A stretch of DNA of 55,353 nucleotides from Gammaproteobacteria bacterium (GTDB lineage: Bacteria; Pseudomonadota; Gammaproteobacteria; Chromatiales; Chromatiaceae). Each line of letters opens with the position of its first letter. Within the stretch, counting starts at the first letter, position 1. The stretch spans positions 1 to 55,353 of the forward strand of contig JAGRGQ010000004.1 in NCBI GenBank assembly GCA_020445405.1, in the 5' to 3' direction. This document shows, in pieces, positions 1-7,207 of this stretch. The position numbers and the translations under genes were made by a program. The notes below the pieces were generated by a model that was not told the DNA's origin, did not search any database, and was given only the letters and a program-made list of their open reading frames with translations.

Positions 1-33
1 AAGCATCGGGGTGGGGTGCATCGGTTTTGCCAT
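1..33 (-). CDS. 5' end of a gene leaving the window, possibly dsrA
   Basis: Only eleven codons are visible. An ATG at 33 on the minus strand is preceded by a strong ribosome binding site, GGAGGGAG (plus 37-44), four bases before it. The peptide reads MAKPMHPTPML. The HxTPML pattern at residues 6-11 resembles the start of the alpha subunit of reverse dissimilatory sulfite reductase (DsrA), which in purple sulfur bacteria starts similarly and continues LDxLExGPWPSF. That recall and the sulfur-oxidiser context are the only grounds. The existence of a gene here is well supported by the ribosome binding site; its identity is not. Confidence 0.4.
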   Translation of the reverse strand, partial: MAKPMHPTPML

Positions 34-198
34 TTTCTCCCTCCGTAACATTCATTACAGTGTTGGGAATCCCAGTGGAGTTCCCTGATTTTATTGTGAT
101 TTCCCAAAACAACTATAACCTCGTCCAAGTCTGGACCGGGTTCATCGCAATAATATGCCAAGGTATAACCCAGAAAAACACTTGGTTTATAAGGTATA
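34..198 (-). promoter_or_regulatory. Leader/promoter region of the left-edge gene
   Basis: About 165 bases without a gene separate the phaB1 terminator from the left-edge start codon. On the minus strand the stretch is AT-rich, with a short hairpin GTCCA-GACT-TGGAC at about plus 124-137 and a weak GGGAA/TTCCC inverted repeat at about 65-87. No clear -35/-10 pair could be fixed. It presumably carries the promoter of the gene starting at 33. Confidence 0.35.
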
Positions 199-227
199 TA
201 AAAAAAAGCCCGGCGGAGAGCCGGGCT
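199..227 (-). terminator. Rho-independent terminator of phaB1
   Basis: A perfect eight-pair stem, AGCCCGGC (207-214) with GCCGGGCT (220-227) and a five-base loop, is followed on the minus strand by a run of T (plus 200-206 are all A). This is a textbook intrinsic terminator reading leftward, placed about 65 bases after the phaB1 stop codon. Confidence 0.85.
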
Positions 228-232
228 GAAAA

Positions 233-254
233 CTCTCTAATTAAGCTTAGAGAG
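233..254. repeat. Inverted repeat downstream of phaB1
   Basis: CTCTCTAA (233-240) and TTAGAGAG (247-254) form a perfect eight-base inverted repeat around a six-base centre containing AAGCTT. It lies between the phaB1 stop codon and the intrinsic terminator, so the transcript would carry two hairpins in tandem. It may protect the 3' end or help termination; it has no U tract of its own. Confidence 0.5.
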
Positions 255-292
255 AGGAGGATTCATTTTCGGTTCATGTCACTGACGAAGCG

Positions 293-1042
293 TCAATGCA
301 TGAAGAACGCGCCGTTAATGGGTATGATCGCGCCGCTGATATAAGCCTGTTGTTCCGCTGCAAGAAAGGAGACACCGGAGGCGATCTCTTCGGGCAGGGC
401 AAAGCGTTTCATTGGGATCGTCGCTATGATGGCCTCCCGGATATCTTCGCGTATCGCATCGGTCATCGGGGTTTTTACGTACCCGGGTGCAAGCGTGTTC
501 GCGGTGATCCCTTTTGCCGCCCCTTCCTGCGCCAGTGTCATGGTGAAGCCGTGCATGCCGGCTTTTGCCGATGCATAGTTGGCCTGGCCTGCCTGACCGC
601 GCTGGCCATTCATGGAGGAGACATTGATGATGCGCCCGTATCCGCGCTCGACCATTCCATCCCATACCGGTTTGGTGACATAGAAAGCGCTGCTCAGATT
701 GGTGGAGATCACCGCGTCCCACTTGGCTGCATCCATCCGCTTCATCATTGAGTCACGGGTGATTCCTGCGCAGTTGACCAGGATATCCACATTTCCAAAA
801 TCCTGCTGGACCCTGGCCATCATCGCCGCAGCATCTTCCGCAGAAGAGACATCTCCGCCGACAATGCCGATATCCAGGCCTTTTTCTCTCATTTCGGCCT
901 GCCACTCCTCGGCTTTGTCCTGTTCCGACGGGTGATAGGTGGCGACCACTTTGTTGCCGTCCTGCGACAAGCGAACGCAGATGGCGCTACCGATACCCCC
1001 GATTCCGCCAGTAACCACTGCAAGTCGATTTGTTGTTGTCAT
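293..1042 (-). CDS. phaB: Acetoacetyl-CoA reductase PhaB (copy 1)
   Basis: Short-chain dehydrogenase of 249 residues that reduces acetoacetyl-CoA to (R)-3-hydroxybutyryl-CoA, normally with NADPH, for polyhydroxybutyrate synthesis. Visible: the dinucleotide motif TGGIGGIG (11-18), NCAG (90-93), tetrad Asn in STNLSS (115), catalytic Ser143 in NVSSMNG, Tyr156 and Lys160 in YASAK. The start at 1042 is preferred over an ATG 54 bases upstream because the protein then aligns with family N termini and a purine-rich AGGGGGGA site precedes it. The glycine pattern and the residue after it (SAICVRL) are closer to Cupriavidus PhaB than to copies 2 and 3 in this window, so it is not a recent duplicate of them. 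It lies downstream of phaR on the same strand and ends at its own terminator. Confidence 0.88.
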   Translation of the reverse strand: MTTTNRLAVVTGGIGGIGSAICVRLSQDGNKVVATYHPSEQDKAEEWQAEMREKGLDIGIVGGDVSSAEDAAAMMARVQQDFGNVDILVNCAGITRDSMMKRMDAAKWDAVISTNLSSAFYVTKPVWDGMVERGYGRIINVSSMNGQRGQAGQANYASAKAGMHGFTMTLAQEGAAKGITANTLAPGYVKTPMTDAIREDIREAIIATIPMKRFALPEEIASGVSFLAAEQQAYISGAIIPINGAFFMH

Positions 1043-1230
1043 GTTCCTGATCCCCCCTGTTAACAATCCATCACGTTGGATCAACAGATAACCCATTGAT
1101 ACTCTTGGCGAAAGTATCTATTACATTTTTCCAGCCGCGGGCAATATTCCCGGTTTGCCCCGGTACTGGCCTGTATTGCCATGCGGCTGTTTTCAGCGCG
1201 CTATACAGGTGATTTGTGCGTTGCATCATT

Positions 1231-1244
1231 GTTGCACTGCAGCA
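1231..1244. promoter_or_regulatory. Candidate PhaR operator upstream of phaB1
   Basis: GTTGCACTGCAGCA contains the perfect odd palindrome TGCA-C-TGCA (1233-1241) within TGC-rich flanks. TGC-rich dyads are the reported kind of binding site for PhaR regulators of Paracoccus and Cupriavidus. The same TGCA-N-TGCA core is found before phaE at 3884-3892. It lies about 190 bases upstream of phaB1. Function is inferred from motif and place only. Confidence 0.45.
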
Positions 1245-1329
1245 TAATATTAATGGAAGAGTGCGTCAACCCTTTTCCGAAAAAAACCGTGTATGCCACT
1301 ATGAAAAACCGTTGCAGGGGGGATTTTCA

Positions 1330-1348
1330 GTCGCCCGGACCGGGCGAC
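1330..1348 (-). terminator. Palindromic hairpin after phaR
   Basis: GTCGCCCGG (1330-1338) and CCGGGCGAC (1340-1348) form a perfect palindrome around one base; the usable hairpin is about seven pairs with a five-base loop. It starts 47 bases past the phaR stop codon. The minus strand lacks a T run after it, so it is a terminator-like or RNA-stabilising hairpin and not a classical intrinsic terminator. Confidence 0.45.
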
Positions 1349-1395
1349 GGCGCCACCAGGTCCGGTCGGATGAAGAAGATGGAACTGCGCGCCGC

Positions 1396-1854
1396 TTACT
1401 CGTCTTTCGCTTTGGGGTCCGCGAAACCGGCGGCCCGGAGAAAGTTCTGCTGCACATCAGCCCAGATTTTCATGTTGTGCTGAGCCAGTTCGGTCATCGG
1501 GTGCATCGGGTCTTTCGCCAGAAGATTCGGAAACTGGCTCTGCCGTTGAGTGAAGAGAGAGAGGCTCTGCTCGAGGTAGCGGGCGAACATACCCTGCATG
1601 GTGCCGCCGTAGAAACGGATAATCTGGGCTAGCATTTTCGCACTGAACAAAGGTTGGCCGCCTGACTCTTCCTCCAGCATGATCTGCAGCAGTATGGAAC
1701 GCGTCAAATCTTCGCTGCTGTTCGAATCCACAACCTGGAAATCGCTGCCCCTCATGACCAGCTTGCGGATGTCGCTCAGAGTAATGTAACGACTCTGCTC
1801 GGTGTCGTAGAGCCTGCGATTCGGGTATTTCTTAATCACTCTGGTGCCGGACAT
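1396..1854 (-). CDS. phaR: Polyhydroxyalkanoate synthesis repressor PhaR
   Basis: 152-residue regulator of PHA metabolism that binds both pha promoters and PHA granules, so that genes such as phasins are released when polymer forms. The N-terminal PHB/PHA accumulation regulator DNA-binding domain (about 5-64) is unmistakable, with YPNRRLYDTE and RYITLSDI. A PHB_acc domain follows (about 68-110, with MLAQIIRFYGGTMQ). The length is slightly below that of Cupriavidus PhaR. It is divergent from phaB2 across 174 bases and upstream of phaB1 on the same strand. The two TGC-rich palindromes in the locus are candidate targets. Confidence 0.93.
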   Translation of the reverse strand: MSGTRVIKKYPNRRLYDTEQSRYITLSDIRKLVMRGSDFQVVDSNSSEDLTRSILLQIMLEEESGGQPLFSAKMLAQIIRFYGGTMQGMFARYLEQSLSLFTQRQSQFPNLLAKDPMHPMTELAQHNMKIWADVQQNFLRAAGFADPKAKDE

Positions 1855-2028
1855 AGAGCTCTAGGCCCCTCTGCTTTGTGGCTGTCGATAGTTAAGTTTA
1901 ACCGCGAGGACTGGTAATTTGAAATCTCTTTGTGTTAAAAGTGTTCGCACCGCCCCTTCGCCGCTGATCTGCGGCAGTATAAATCTATGAAAATTATGGG
2001 GTGATTATCCAAACGAGAGGAGACCCAG

Positions 2029-2751
2029 ATGGGAAGAATTGCGTTAGTAACCGGTGGCACCAGAGGCATAGGCGAAGGTACCAGTATTGGCTTGAAAGAG
2101 GCAGGTTACACCGTGGTTGCCAATTATGGCGGCAATGACGAAGCGGCCAGGGCGTTTACCGAGCGCACCGGTATTCCCGCGTACAAGTTCGACGTGAGCG
2201 ATTTTGATGCGGTTCAGGACGGCATAAGGAGAATCGAAGCGGAAATCGGTCCCATCGAAGTGTTGATCAACAATGCGGGTATCACCCGTGACGGGGTCAT
2301 GCAGAAGATGACGTTCGAGCGCTGGAACGAGGTTTTACAAACTAATCTGAGTTCCTGCTTCAACTGCAGCAAGGCCGTTATAGACGGCATGCGTGCGCGT
2401 AAATTCGGACGTATCGTCAATATAGGTTCTGTCAACGGCCAGGCAGGCCAGTACGGCCAGGTCAACTATGCATCCGCCAAGTCGGGTATCCACGGGTTCA
2501 CCAAGGCGCTGGCGCTGGAGGGGGCCCGTTACGGCATTACCGTGAACGCGGTTGCACCAGGCTACGTGGAGACCGAGATGGTGAGGGCGGTGCCGGAAGA
2601 TGTGCTGCAGAAGATTGTCAAGGGTATTCCAGTCGGACGACTGGGTCGCGCAGATGACATTGCCCGCGCCGTGCTTTTCCTGGTTGCCGACAACAATGAT
2701 TTCATGACCGGATCGACGATATCGATCAACGGTGGGCAGCACATGTATTGA
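2029..2751 (+). CDS. phaB: Acetoacetyl-CoA reductase PhaB (copy 2)
   Basis: 240-residue short-chain dehydrogenase of the PhaB/FabG family, expected to reduce acetoacetyl-CoA to (R)-3-hydroxybutyryl-CoA. Motifs: TGGTRGIG (8-15), NNAG (81-84), tetrad Asn106 in QTNLSS, Ser134 in NIGSVNG, Tyr147 and Lys151 in YASAK. The C terminus GGQHMY matches PhaB rather than FabG. The ribosome binding site GAGGAG lies just before the ATG. It is much closer to copy 3 at 34.7 kb than to copy 1 at the other side of phaR. A fatty-acid FabG role cannot be excluded from sequence alone, but the flanking phaR, phaE and phaC argue for PHA synthesis. Confidence 0.87.
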   Translation: MGRIALVTGGTRGIGEGTSIGLKEAGYTVVANYGGNDEAARAFTERTGIPAYKFDVSDFDAVQDGIRRIEAEIGPIEVLINNAGITRDGVMQKMTFERWNEVLQTNLSSCFNCSKAVIDGMRARKFGRIVNIGSVNGQAGQYGQVNYASAKSGIHGFTKALALEGARYGITVNAVAPGYVETEMVRAVPEDVLQKIVKGIPVGRLGRADDIARAVLFLVADNNDFMTGSTISINGGQHMY

Positions 2752-2915
2752 TCGGGAGTGCAGGGCTGCTATCATGGGCATTTTCGTCGTGTCGCAGGCT
2801 TTCGAGATACCGGAGAGCGTCTCCCCGGGGAGCTGATCAGGTTCGTTGGGATTGCGCTCTTGCCGGCGCTCTCCGCTCTGCGTTGGGTGGATTTGCTGGA
2901 TTTGGGCTGACACAG

Positions 2916-3785
2916 ATGGACGCCAAAACGCTGGTAGACAAAGTGGAAGGGCTGTATTCGTTGCCTGAGGTGTGCCGGCAGCTGGGTCGGTTGTTGGATG
3001 ATCAGTGCTCTGATGCAGAGTTGGCGGAGTTGATCGGCTACGATTCCGTGCTGACAGCGAAGCTGTTCCGTTTAGCCAACGATCCCCACTCGTTCGAGCG
3101 GCCGGTGGATAGTATCCCGGAGGCTATTTCAAGGGTTGGAACGGACAGGTTGCGCGGCATCATGGCATCGACAACCGCCACCAATGTGTTCGCCGATATG
3201 GCGTCTGACATAGTGGAGATGGACAACTACTGGCACCACAGCGTCTGTTGTGCCCTGGCCTGTGAGTCTTTGGCAAGAGAGGCCGGACTGGAGGCGCCCC
3301 AGCGTTTTTTTGCAGCCGGTCTGTTGCACGATATCGGACAGCTCGTGATTTACCAGGTGATACCGGAACTGGCGATAGAGGTACTGCGCAAAGCAGGTGA
3401 ACAGGAGTCCTATCGCTATCGTATGGAGCAGGAGATCATCGGGGTCACCCACGCCGCAGTGGGGCAGGAGTTGCTGTCCCGCTGGCAGCTGCCGTTGTGG
3501 ATACAGAAGGTGGTTGAATTTCATCATGAACCCAGCCTGGCTGGAGAGCATGAGGTGGCGGCTTCGATAGCGCACATCGGGACTGCAGTGGCGAATTGCG
3601 TCGAACCCAGCTGGAAAACGATAACCGGTGGAGACGAATACGATGCGGCTCGCCAGATAAATCCATCTGCCTGGCGCAGCACCGGATTGTCATCGGATAT
3701 CATTGACCAGACGGTTTCTGAAATCAGTATTGAATCCGTGAATGTTTTGAGCGCCGTCGATCCCGAATCCGTAATGATCTTCTGA
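2916..3785 (+). CDS. HDOD-domain protein
   Basis: About 289 residues forming an HDOD domain, a degenerate HD-type helical domain found in bacterial signalling proteins. It begins LPEVCRQLGRLLDD (about 16-29), the usual first helix of HDOD, and carries LLHDIG (136-141), which keeps the His-Asp pair. No GGDEF, EAL or receiver domain is attached. The ATG at 2916 is chosen because the domain starts right after it; the in-frame codons back to 2748 look non-coding, and no strong ribosome binding site is seen. It lies 164 bases after phaB2 and 176 before phaE on the same strand. Its role in the PHA locus is unknown; HDOD proteins elsewhere influence stress responses, secretion and motility. Confidence 0.75.
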   Translation: MDAKTLVDKVEGLYSLPEVCRQLGRLLDDQCSDAELAELIGYDSVLTAKLFRLANDPHSFERPVDSIPEAISRVGTDRLRGIMASTTATNVFADMASDIVEMDNYWHHSVCCALACESLAREAGLEAPQRFFAAGLLHDIGQLVIYQVIPELAIEVLRKAGEQESYRYRMEQEIIGVTHAAVGQELLSRWQLPLWIQKVVEFHHEPSLAGEHEVAASIAHIGTAVANCVEPSWKTITGGDEYDAARQINPSAWRSTGLSSDIIDQTVSEISIESVNVLSAVDPESVMIF

Positions 3786-3883
3786 TATTCAGAGCCGCGG
3801 GAAGCCCCTTTCAGCGGATCCCGGACGGCCGCTTCGATTGCTGTCCCTCTCAATTACCAAACTTTCGGCAAGCGCTGATTCAG

Positions 3884-3892
3884 TGCATTGCA
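3884..3892. promoter_or_regulatory. Candidate PhaR operator upstream of phaE
   Basis: The perfect palindrome TGCA-T-TGCA lies 70 bases before the phaE start codon, flanked by CAG and AAA. It shares its TGCA-N-TGCA core with the site at 1233-1241 before phaB1. I noticed no third copy in the window. The position suits repressor control of phaEC. The assignment to PhaR is inference. Confidence 0.4.
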
Positions 3893-3961
3893 AAACTGGC
3901 GTCAATCGCCACACCGTCCAGTAGGTTTGGGACAACCACCCGGTTCTTAGGGAAACCTGAA

Positions 3962-5041
3962 ATGAGTGAACGAGGTTTTTGGGATGACAACCTGCTTGAA
4001 CTGCAGCAAAAGTACTGGGAGCGATGGAGCGGGATAAACCGCAGGGCGTCCGGGACTGAAGCGCCTGCCCAGAATAGTCCATGGGAGATGGCATTGGAGC
4101 ACTGGTGGCAGGCGGTCTCCCCGGCTGTACCGGAGATCACCAGGGATTTCATGACCCGAATGATCGATCAAGGCAAACAGTTTTTTCGCATTGCAGAACT
4201 TTTTTCTGGAAACGCGCAGAAGCAGGGAAAGCCGGCGGACTGGACAGCGCTCTGCGGTCAGCTGGTCGCGGACATGCAGTCGGCAGGCGGTAGCGGGCTG
4301 GATACCGAAGCCGGTGACGGACGGCATAACTGGATGGGGTTCTGGGAATTGCCGTTTGACAATTGGCAACGCATGGCATCGACGCTGTCGCTGTTACCGG
4401 GTGACCCGCTCAGGAATATGCCGCACGGCGGTTCACCGTCCGATATGGAGCGTCTGTTCTCGGCACCTGGTCTGGGTTATTCGCGAGAGGAGCAGGCGCA
4501 ACAGCAGAAGTTGCTGGAGTTGTTCGCCGAATACAGGCGTGCGCTGCAGGAGTACAGCCGGTTTTTTACCGATATTGGTAGCGAATCCGTCAAGCGTCTG
4601 CGCGACAGACTCGGGCAGAGAACGCACAATGGAGAAGTGATTGATTCCGCCCGGACACTGTACGATACCTGGGTGGAAACTTGTGAGGAAGTTTATGGCG
4701 AGCGGGTCAGAACCTCGGAATACGCCCGGATCAACGGTCGACTCGTCAACGCTGCCATGGGGGTCAAAAATCACTTTGGCATCATGATCGATGAGAGCCT
4801 TGGCGCACTGAATATGCCTACCCGCAGGGAAGTGCGAACGCTGCAGGTCCGCGTGCAGGAAAATCGTCGGGAAATCCGCTGCCTGCAGGCAGAGCTGGAG
4901 TTTCTGAAAGGGCGGTTTGATGATCTGCCTGCCGCTCGGACCAGGAGAGGCACGGCAGCGGCTGCGACAACACGCAAAACCGCGCCCAGAAAGAGGAGCA
5001 GCGTGAAAAAACCGGGAAATTTCTCCAATGAATCCGATTGA
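3962..5041 (+). CDS. phaE: Class III PHA synthase subunit PhaE
   Basis: 359 residues, close to the 357 of A. vinosum PhaE. This subunit has no active site of its own; it binds PhaC and is needed for full class III synthase activity. The N terminus (WDDNLLELQQKYWERW) and the central region NWMGFWELPFDNWQR are typical of PhaE. Residues about 290-325 are charged heptad-like sequence likely to form a coiled coil, followed by an Arg/Lys/Ala/Thr-rich tail. An AGGGA site lies about ten bases before the ATG. The stop codon overlaps phaC by 14 bases, so the two subunits are probably translationally coupled. Confidence 0.93.
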   Translation: MSERGFWDDNLLELQQKYWERWSGINRRASGTEAPAQNSPWEMALEHWWQAVSPAVPEITRDFMTRMIDQGKQFFRIAELFSGNAQKQGKPADWTALCGQLVADMQSAGGSGLDTEAGDGRHNWMGFWELPFDNWQRMASTLSLLPGDPLRNMPHGGSPSDMERLFSAPGLGYSREEQAQQQKLLELFAEYRRALQEYSRFFTDIGSESVKRLRDRLGQRTHNGEVIDSARTLYDTWVETCEEVYGERVRTSEYARINGRLVNAAMGVKNHFGIMIDESLGALNMPTRREVRTLQVRVQENRREIRCLQAELEFLKGRFDDLPAARTRRGTAAAATTRKTAPRKRSSVKKPGNFSNESD

Positions 5042-6095
5042 TATCCCGCCGGAAAAGCTTGCCGAAGAGATGGCCGAGTATAGCCGCAGACTGGGCCATG
5101 GCCTGGAAAATCTCCTTGACGCAGAGCAGATCGATACCGGAGTTACACCTAAACAGACAGTCCACAGGGAGGACAAGCTGGCGCTCCACCGCTATCTTGG
5201 CGCGGATGGTGTAAAGCGGAACCCGGTCCCACTGCTGATCGTTTATGCGCTGGTCAACCGGCCGTACATGACCGACATACAGGAGGACCGTTCCACCGTG
5301 CGCAATCTGCTGACGGGAGGACAGGACGTCTACATGATTGACTGGGGCTATCCGGATGGCGCCGACAGCAGCCTGACACTGGACGATTACATAAACGGCT
5401 ACATCGATCGTTGTGTGGAGGTGATCCGAAAACAGAGCGGTCAGGAGAAAATCAACATACTGGGTATTTGTCAGGGCGGCGCTTTCAGTCTCTGTTACAC
5501 CGCCCTGCATCAGCGGAAAGTGAAAAATCTGATCACGATGGTTACGCCGGTCGATTTTCAGACACCGGACAACGTGCTCAGCTCCTGGGTACGGCATATC
5601 GATATCGACCTGCTGGTGGACACGCTGGGAAATGTGCCGGGTGAACTGCTGAACTGGACGTTTCTCTCGCTCAAGCCTTTCAGCCTTACCGGGCAGAAAT
5701 ACGTCAACATGGTGGATGTGCTTGAAGATGAAGCCAGGCTGAAAAATTTCCTGCGGATGGAGAAGTGGATATTCGACAGTCCCGATCAGGCCGGTGAGTG
5801 CTTCCGCCAGTTCGTCAAGGATTTTTTTCAGAAAAACGGATTAATAAACGGTGGCATTGCGCTTGGGGAACGCCAGGTGGATCTGAAAAATATCACCTGC
5901 CCGCTGCTCAATATCTATGCAGAGCAGGACCATCTGGTTCCGCCCGATGCGTCACGCGCGTTGCGGGGACTGACCGGAACCAGGGACTATTCGGAAGTTT
6001 CTTTTCCAGGTGGTCATATCGGCATCTATGTGAGCGGCAAGGCCCAGAAGACTATTCCTCCGGCAATTGCCCGGTGGCTGATTGAGCGCAGCTAG
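5028..6095 (+). CDS. phaC: Class III PHA synthase subunit PhaC
   Basis: Catalytic subunit, 355 residues, that polymerises (R)-3-hydroxyacyl-CoA into PHA. It is an alpha/beta hydrolase with the lipase-like box GICQGG, placing the nucleophile at Cys148. The other triad residues are Asp301 (EQDHLVPP) and His330 (GGHIGIY). These are one less than the Cys149/Asp302/His331 of A. vinosum PhaC, which supports both the start codon and the class. It overlaps phaE and is followed by a hairpin before the convergent hisG. No phaA or phasin gene is in the window, so the thiolase must be elsewhere. Confidence 0.95.
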   Translation: MNPIDIPPEKLAEEMAEYSRRLGHGLENLLDAEQIDTGVTPKQTVHREDKLALHRYLGADGVKRNPVPLLIVYALVNRPYMTDIQEDRSTVRNLLTGGQDVYMIDWGYPDGADSSLTLDDYINGYIDRCVEVIRKQSGQEKINILGICQGGAFSLCYTALHQRKVKNLITMVTPVDFQTPDNVLSSWVRHIDIDLLVDTLGNVPGELLNWTFLSLKPFSLTGQKYVNMVDVLEDEARLKNFLRMEKWIFDSPDQAGECFRQFVKDFFQKNGLINGGIALGERQVDLKNITCPLLNIYAEQDHLVPPDASRALRGLTGTRDYSEVSFPGGHIGIYVSGKAQKTIPPAIARWLIERS

Positions 6096-6142
6096 CCGCC
6101 GATATTCCCCCGCCCGGTAAAAGAGGTGAGTTTCAAAACATA

Positions 6143-6160
6143 CCGTCCGCTTCCGGACGG
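6143..6160 (-). terminator. Hairpin between phaC and hisG
   Basis: CCGTCCG (6143-6149) and CGGACGG (6154-6160) form a perfect seven-pair stem with loop CTTC in the 72-base space between convergent phaC and hisG. On the minus strand it is followed by TATGTTTTG, so it fits a hisG terminator best; it could also act on phaC transcripts. Confidence 0.5.
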
Positions 6161-6167
6161 GAGGCGG

Positions 6168-7040
6168 TCAAACCATCTTTCTCAGTTCGTATTCCAATAT
6201 CCCCTCGGCACCGGCGCACTTAAGACGCGGAATGAGATTCCTCACTTCATGGCTGTCAACAACCGTTTCCACTGCCATCCACTCCTTGTCGAAAAGATGG
6301 TTGACGGTGGGCGCGTGCAGGCTGGGCAGTATTCCTACGACCTCCTCCAGGCATTTTGCCGGGACATTCATTTTGAGTGCGACTTTCTGCCTTGCTTTCA
6401 GCGAGGCTTGCAGCAGCGTGGCGATCTGATCGATCTTCTCTCTTTTCCACGGATCCGCGAGCGCGGCGCTGTTGCTGATCAATCGGGTTTCGGTATGTAG
6501 CAGATCGCACACGATACGCAGCCCATGCGCCCTGATGGTACTGCCGGTTTCGGTGATCTCCACCACGGCGTCGACCAGTCCCTCCACCACCTTAGCTTCG
6601 GTGGCGCCCCAGGAAAACTCCACGCTGGCGGCAATGCCGCGTTCCTTCAGATAGCGTTTGGTGAAACCGGTCAGTTCGGTGGCTATGGTTTTTCCCTGGA
6701 GGTCCTCGATGGACTGGACAGGAGAGTCTTTCGGTACCACCAGGACCCAGCGGCAGGGCTGATCGGAACTCTTCGAGTAGACCAGTTCACAGATTTCGAC
6801 AACGTCCGCTTCCGTTTCCAGGATCCAGTCATGCCCAGTCAATCCCAGATCCAGAGTGCCATTGGCAACATAGGGTGCCATCTCCTGGGATCGCACCAGA
6901 GCGCATTTGATATCCGGGTCGTTTATCGAAGGAAAATAGTTTCGTGAGTGGGGCGAGATTATCCATCCTGCCTGCTGGAACAGAGAGATTGTGGAATTTT
7001 CAAGGCTCCCCTTCGGGATCCCAAGTTTCAATTGGTGCAT
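6168..7040 (-). CDS. hisG: ATP phosphoribosyltransferase, long form
   Basis: First enzyme of histidine synthesis: ATP + PRPP to phosphoribosyl-ATP. About 290 residues. The catalytic part begins LKLGIPKGSLE (4-14), with GLTGHDWI (66-73) and the PRPP-binding run EITETGSTIR (161-170). Residues about 215-290, ending PRLKCAGAEGILE, are the C-terminal ACT-like regulatory domain, so this is the long, HisZ-independent form. The ATG at 7040 is chosen because HisG homology starts there; 32 in-frame upstream codons look unrelated. It stands outside any his operon, between phaC and comF. The sequence type recalls archaeal and deltaproteobacterial enzymes more than the short HisG seen in many gammaproteobacteria. 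Confidence 0.9.
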   Translation of the reverse strand: MHQLKLGIPKGSLENSTISLFQQAGWIISPHSRNYFPSINDPDIKCALVRSQEMAPYVANGTLDLGLTGHDWILETEADVVEICELVYSKSSDQPCRWVLVVPKDSPVQSIEDLQGKTIATELTGFTKRYLKERGIAASVEFSWGATEAKVVEGLVDAVVEITETGSTIRAHGLRIVCDLLHTETRLISNSAALADPWKREKIDQIATLLQASLKARQKVALKMNVPAKCLEEVVGILPSLHAPTVNHLFDKEWMAVETVVDSHEVRNLIPRLKCAGAEGILEYELRKMV

Positions 7041-7207
7041 CGCAATTCTGTCTTCATCCGAAACATATAAGGGTGGTGGGGTAGATGCTGGCGTCCCGTT
7101 TCCCGGCTTCTCCGCGGATTCCGATGTGTGCCGCATTCCCGGAGCACTTTACCGTCTCTCGAGCAATCCCGCAAAGCCCTGGTTATCGCCAAAACAACGC
7201 GCACGGG

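Larger units (their letters stand above)
1043..1395. other. Intergenic region between phaR and phaB1
   Basis: This 353-base spacer holds no convincing gene. It contains the phaR 3' palindrome (1330-1348) and a TGCA-C-TGCA palindrome (1233-1241) which is a candidate PhaR operator. The phaB1 promoter is expected here because the spacer is too long for a simple phaR-phaB1 co-transcript without internal signals; an AT-rich patch on the minus strand near plus 1244-1256 could be part of it. Confidence 0.5.

Noticed and set aside
27..344. A 105-codon rightward frame over the left end
   Set aside because: It runs through the phaB1 terminator, its inverted repeat and the end of phaB1, has no ribosome binding site and no family resemblance.
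1969..1977. CTGC-G-GCAG palindrome upstream of phaB2 as a third PhaR site
   Set aside because: Different core and spacing from the two TGCA-N-TGCA sites; too short to support alone.
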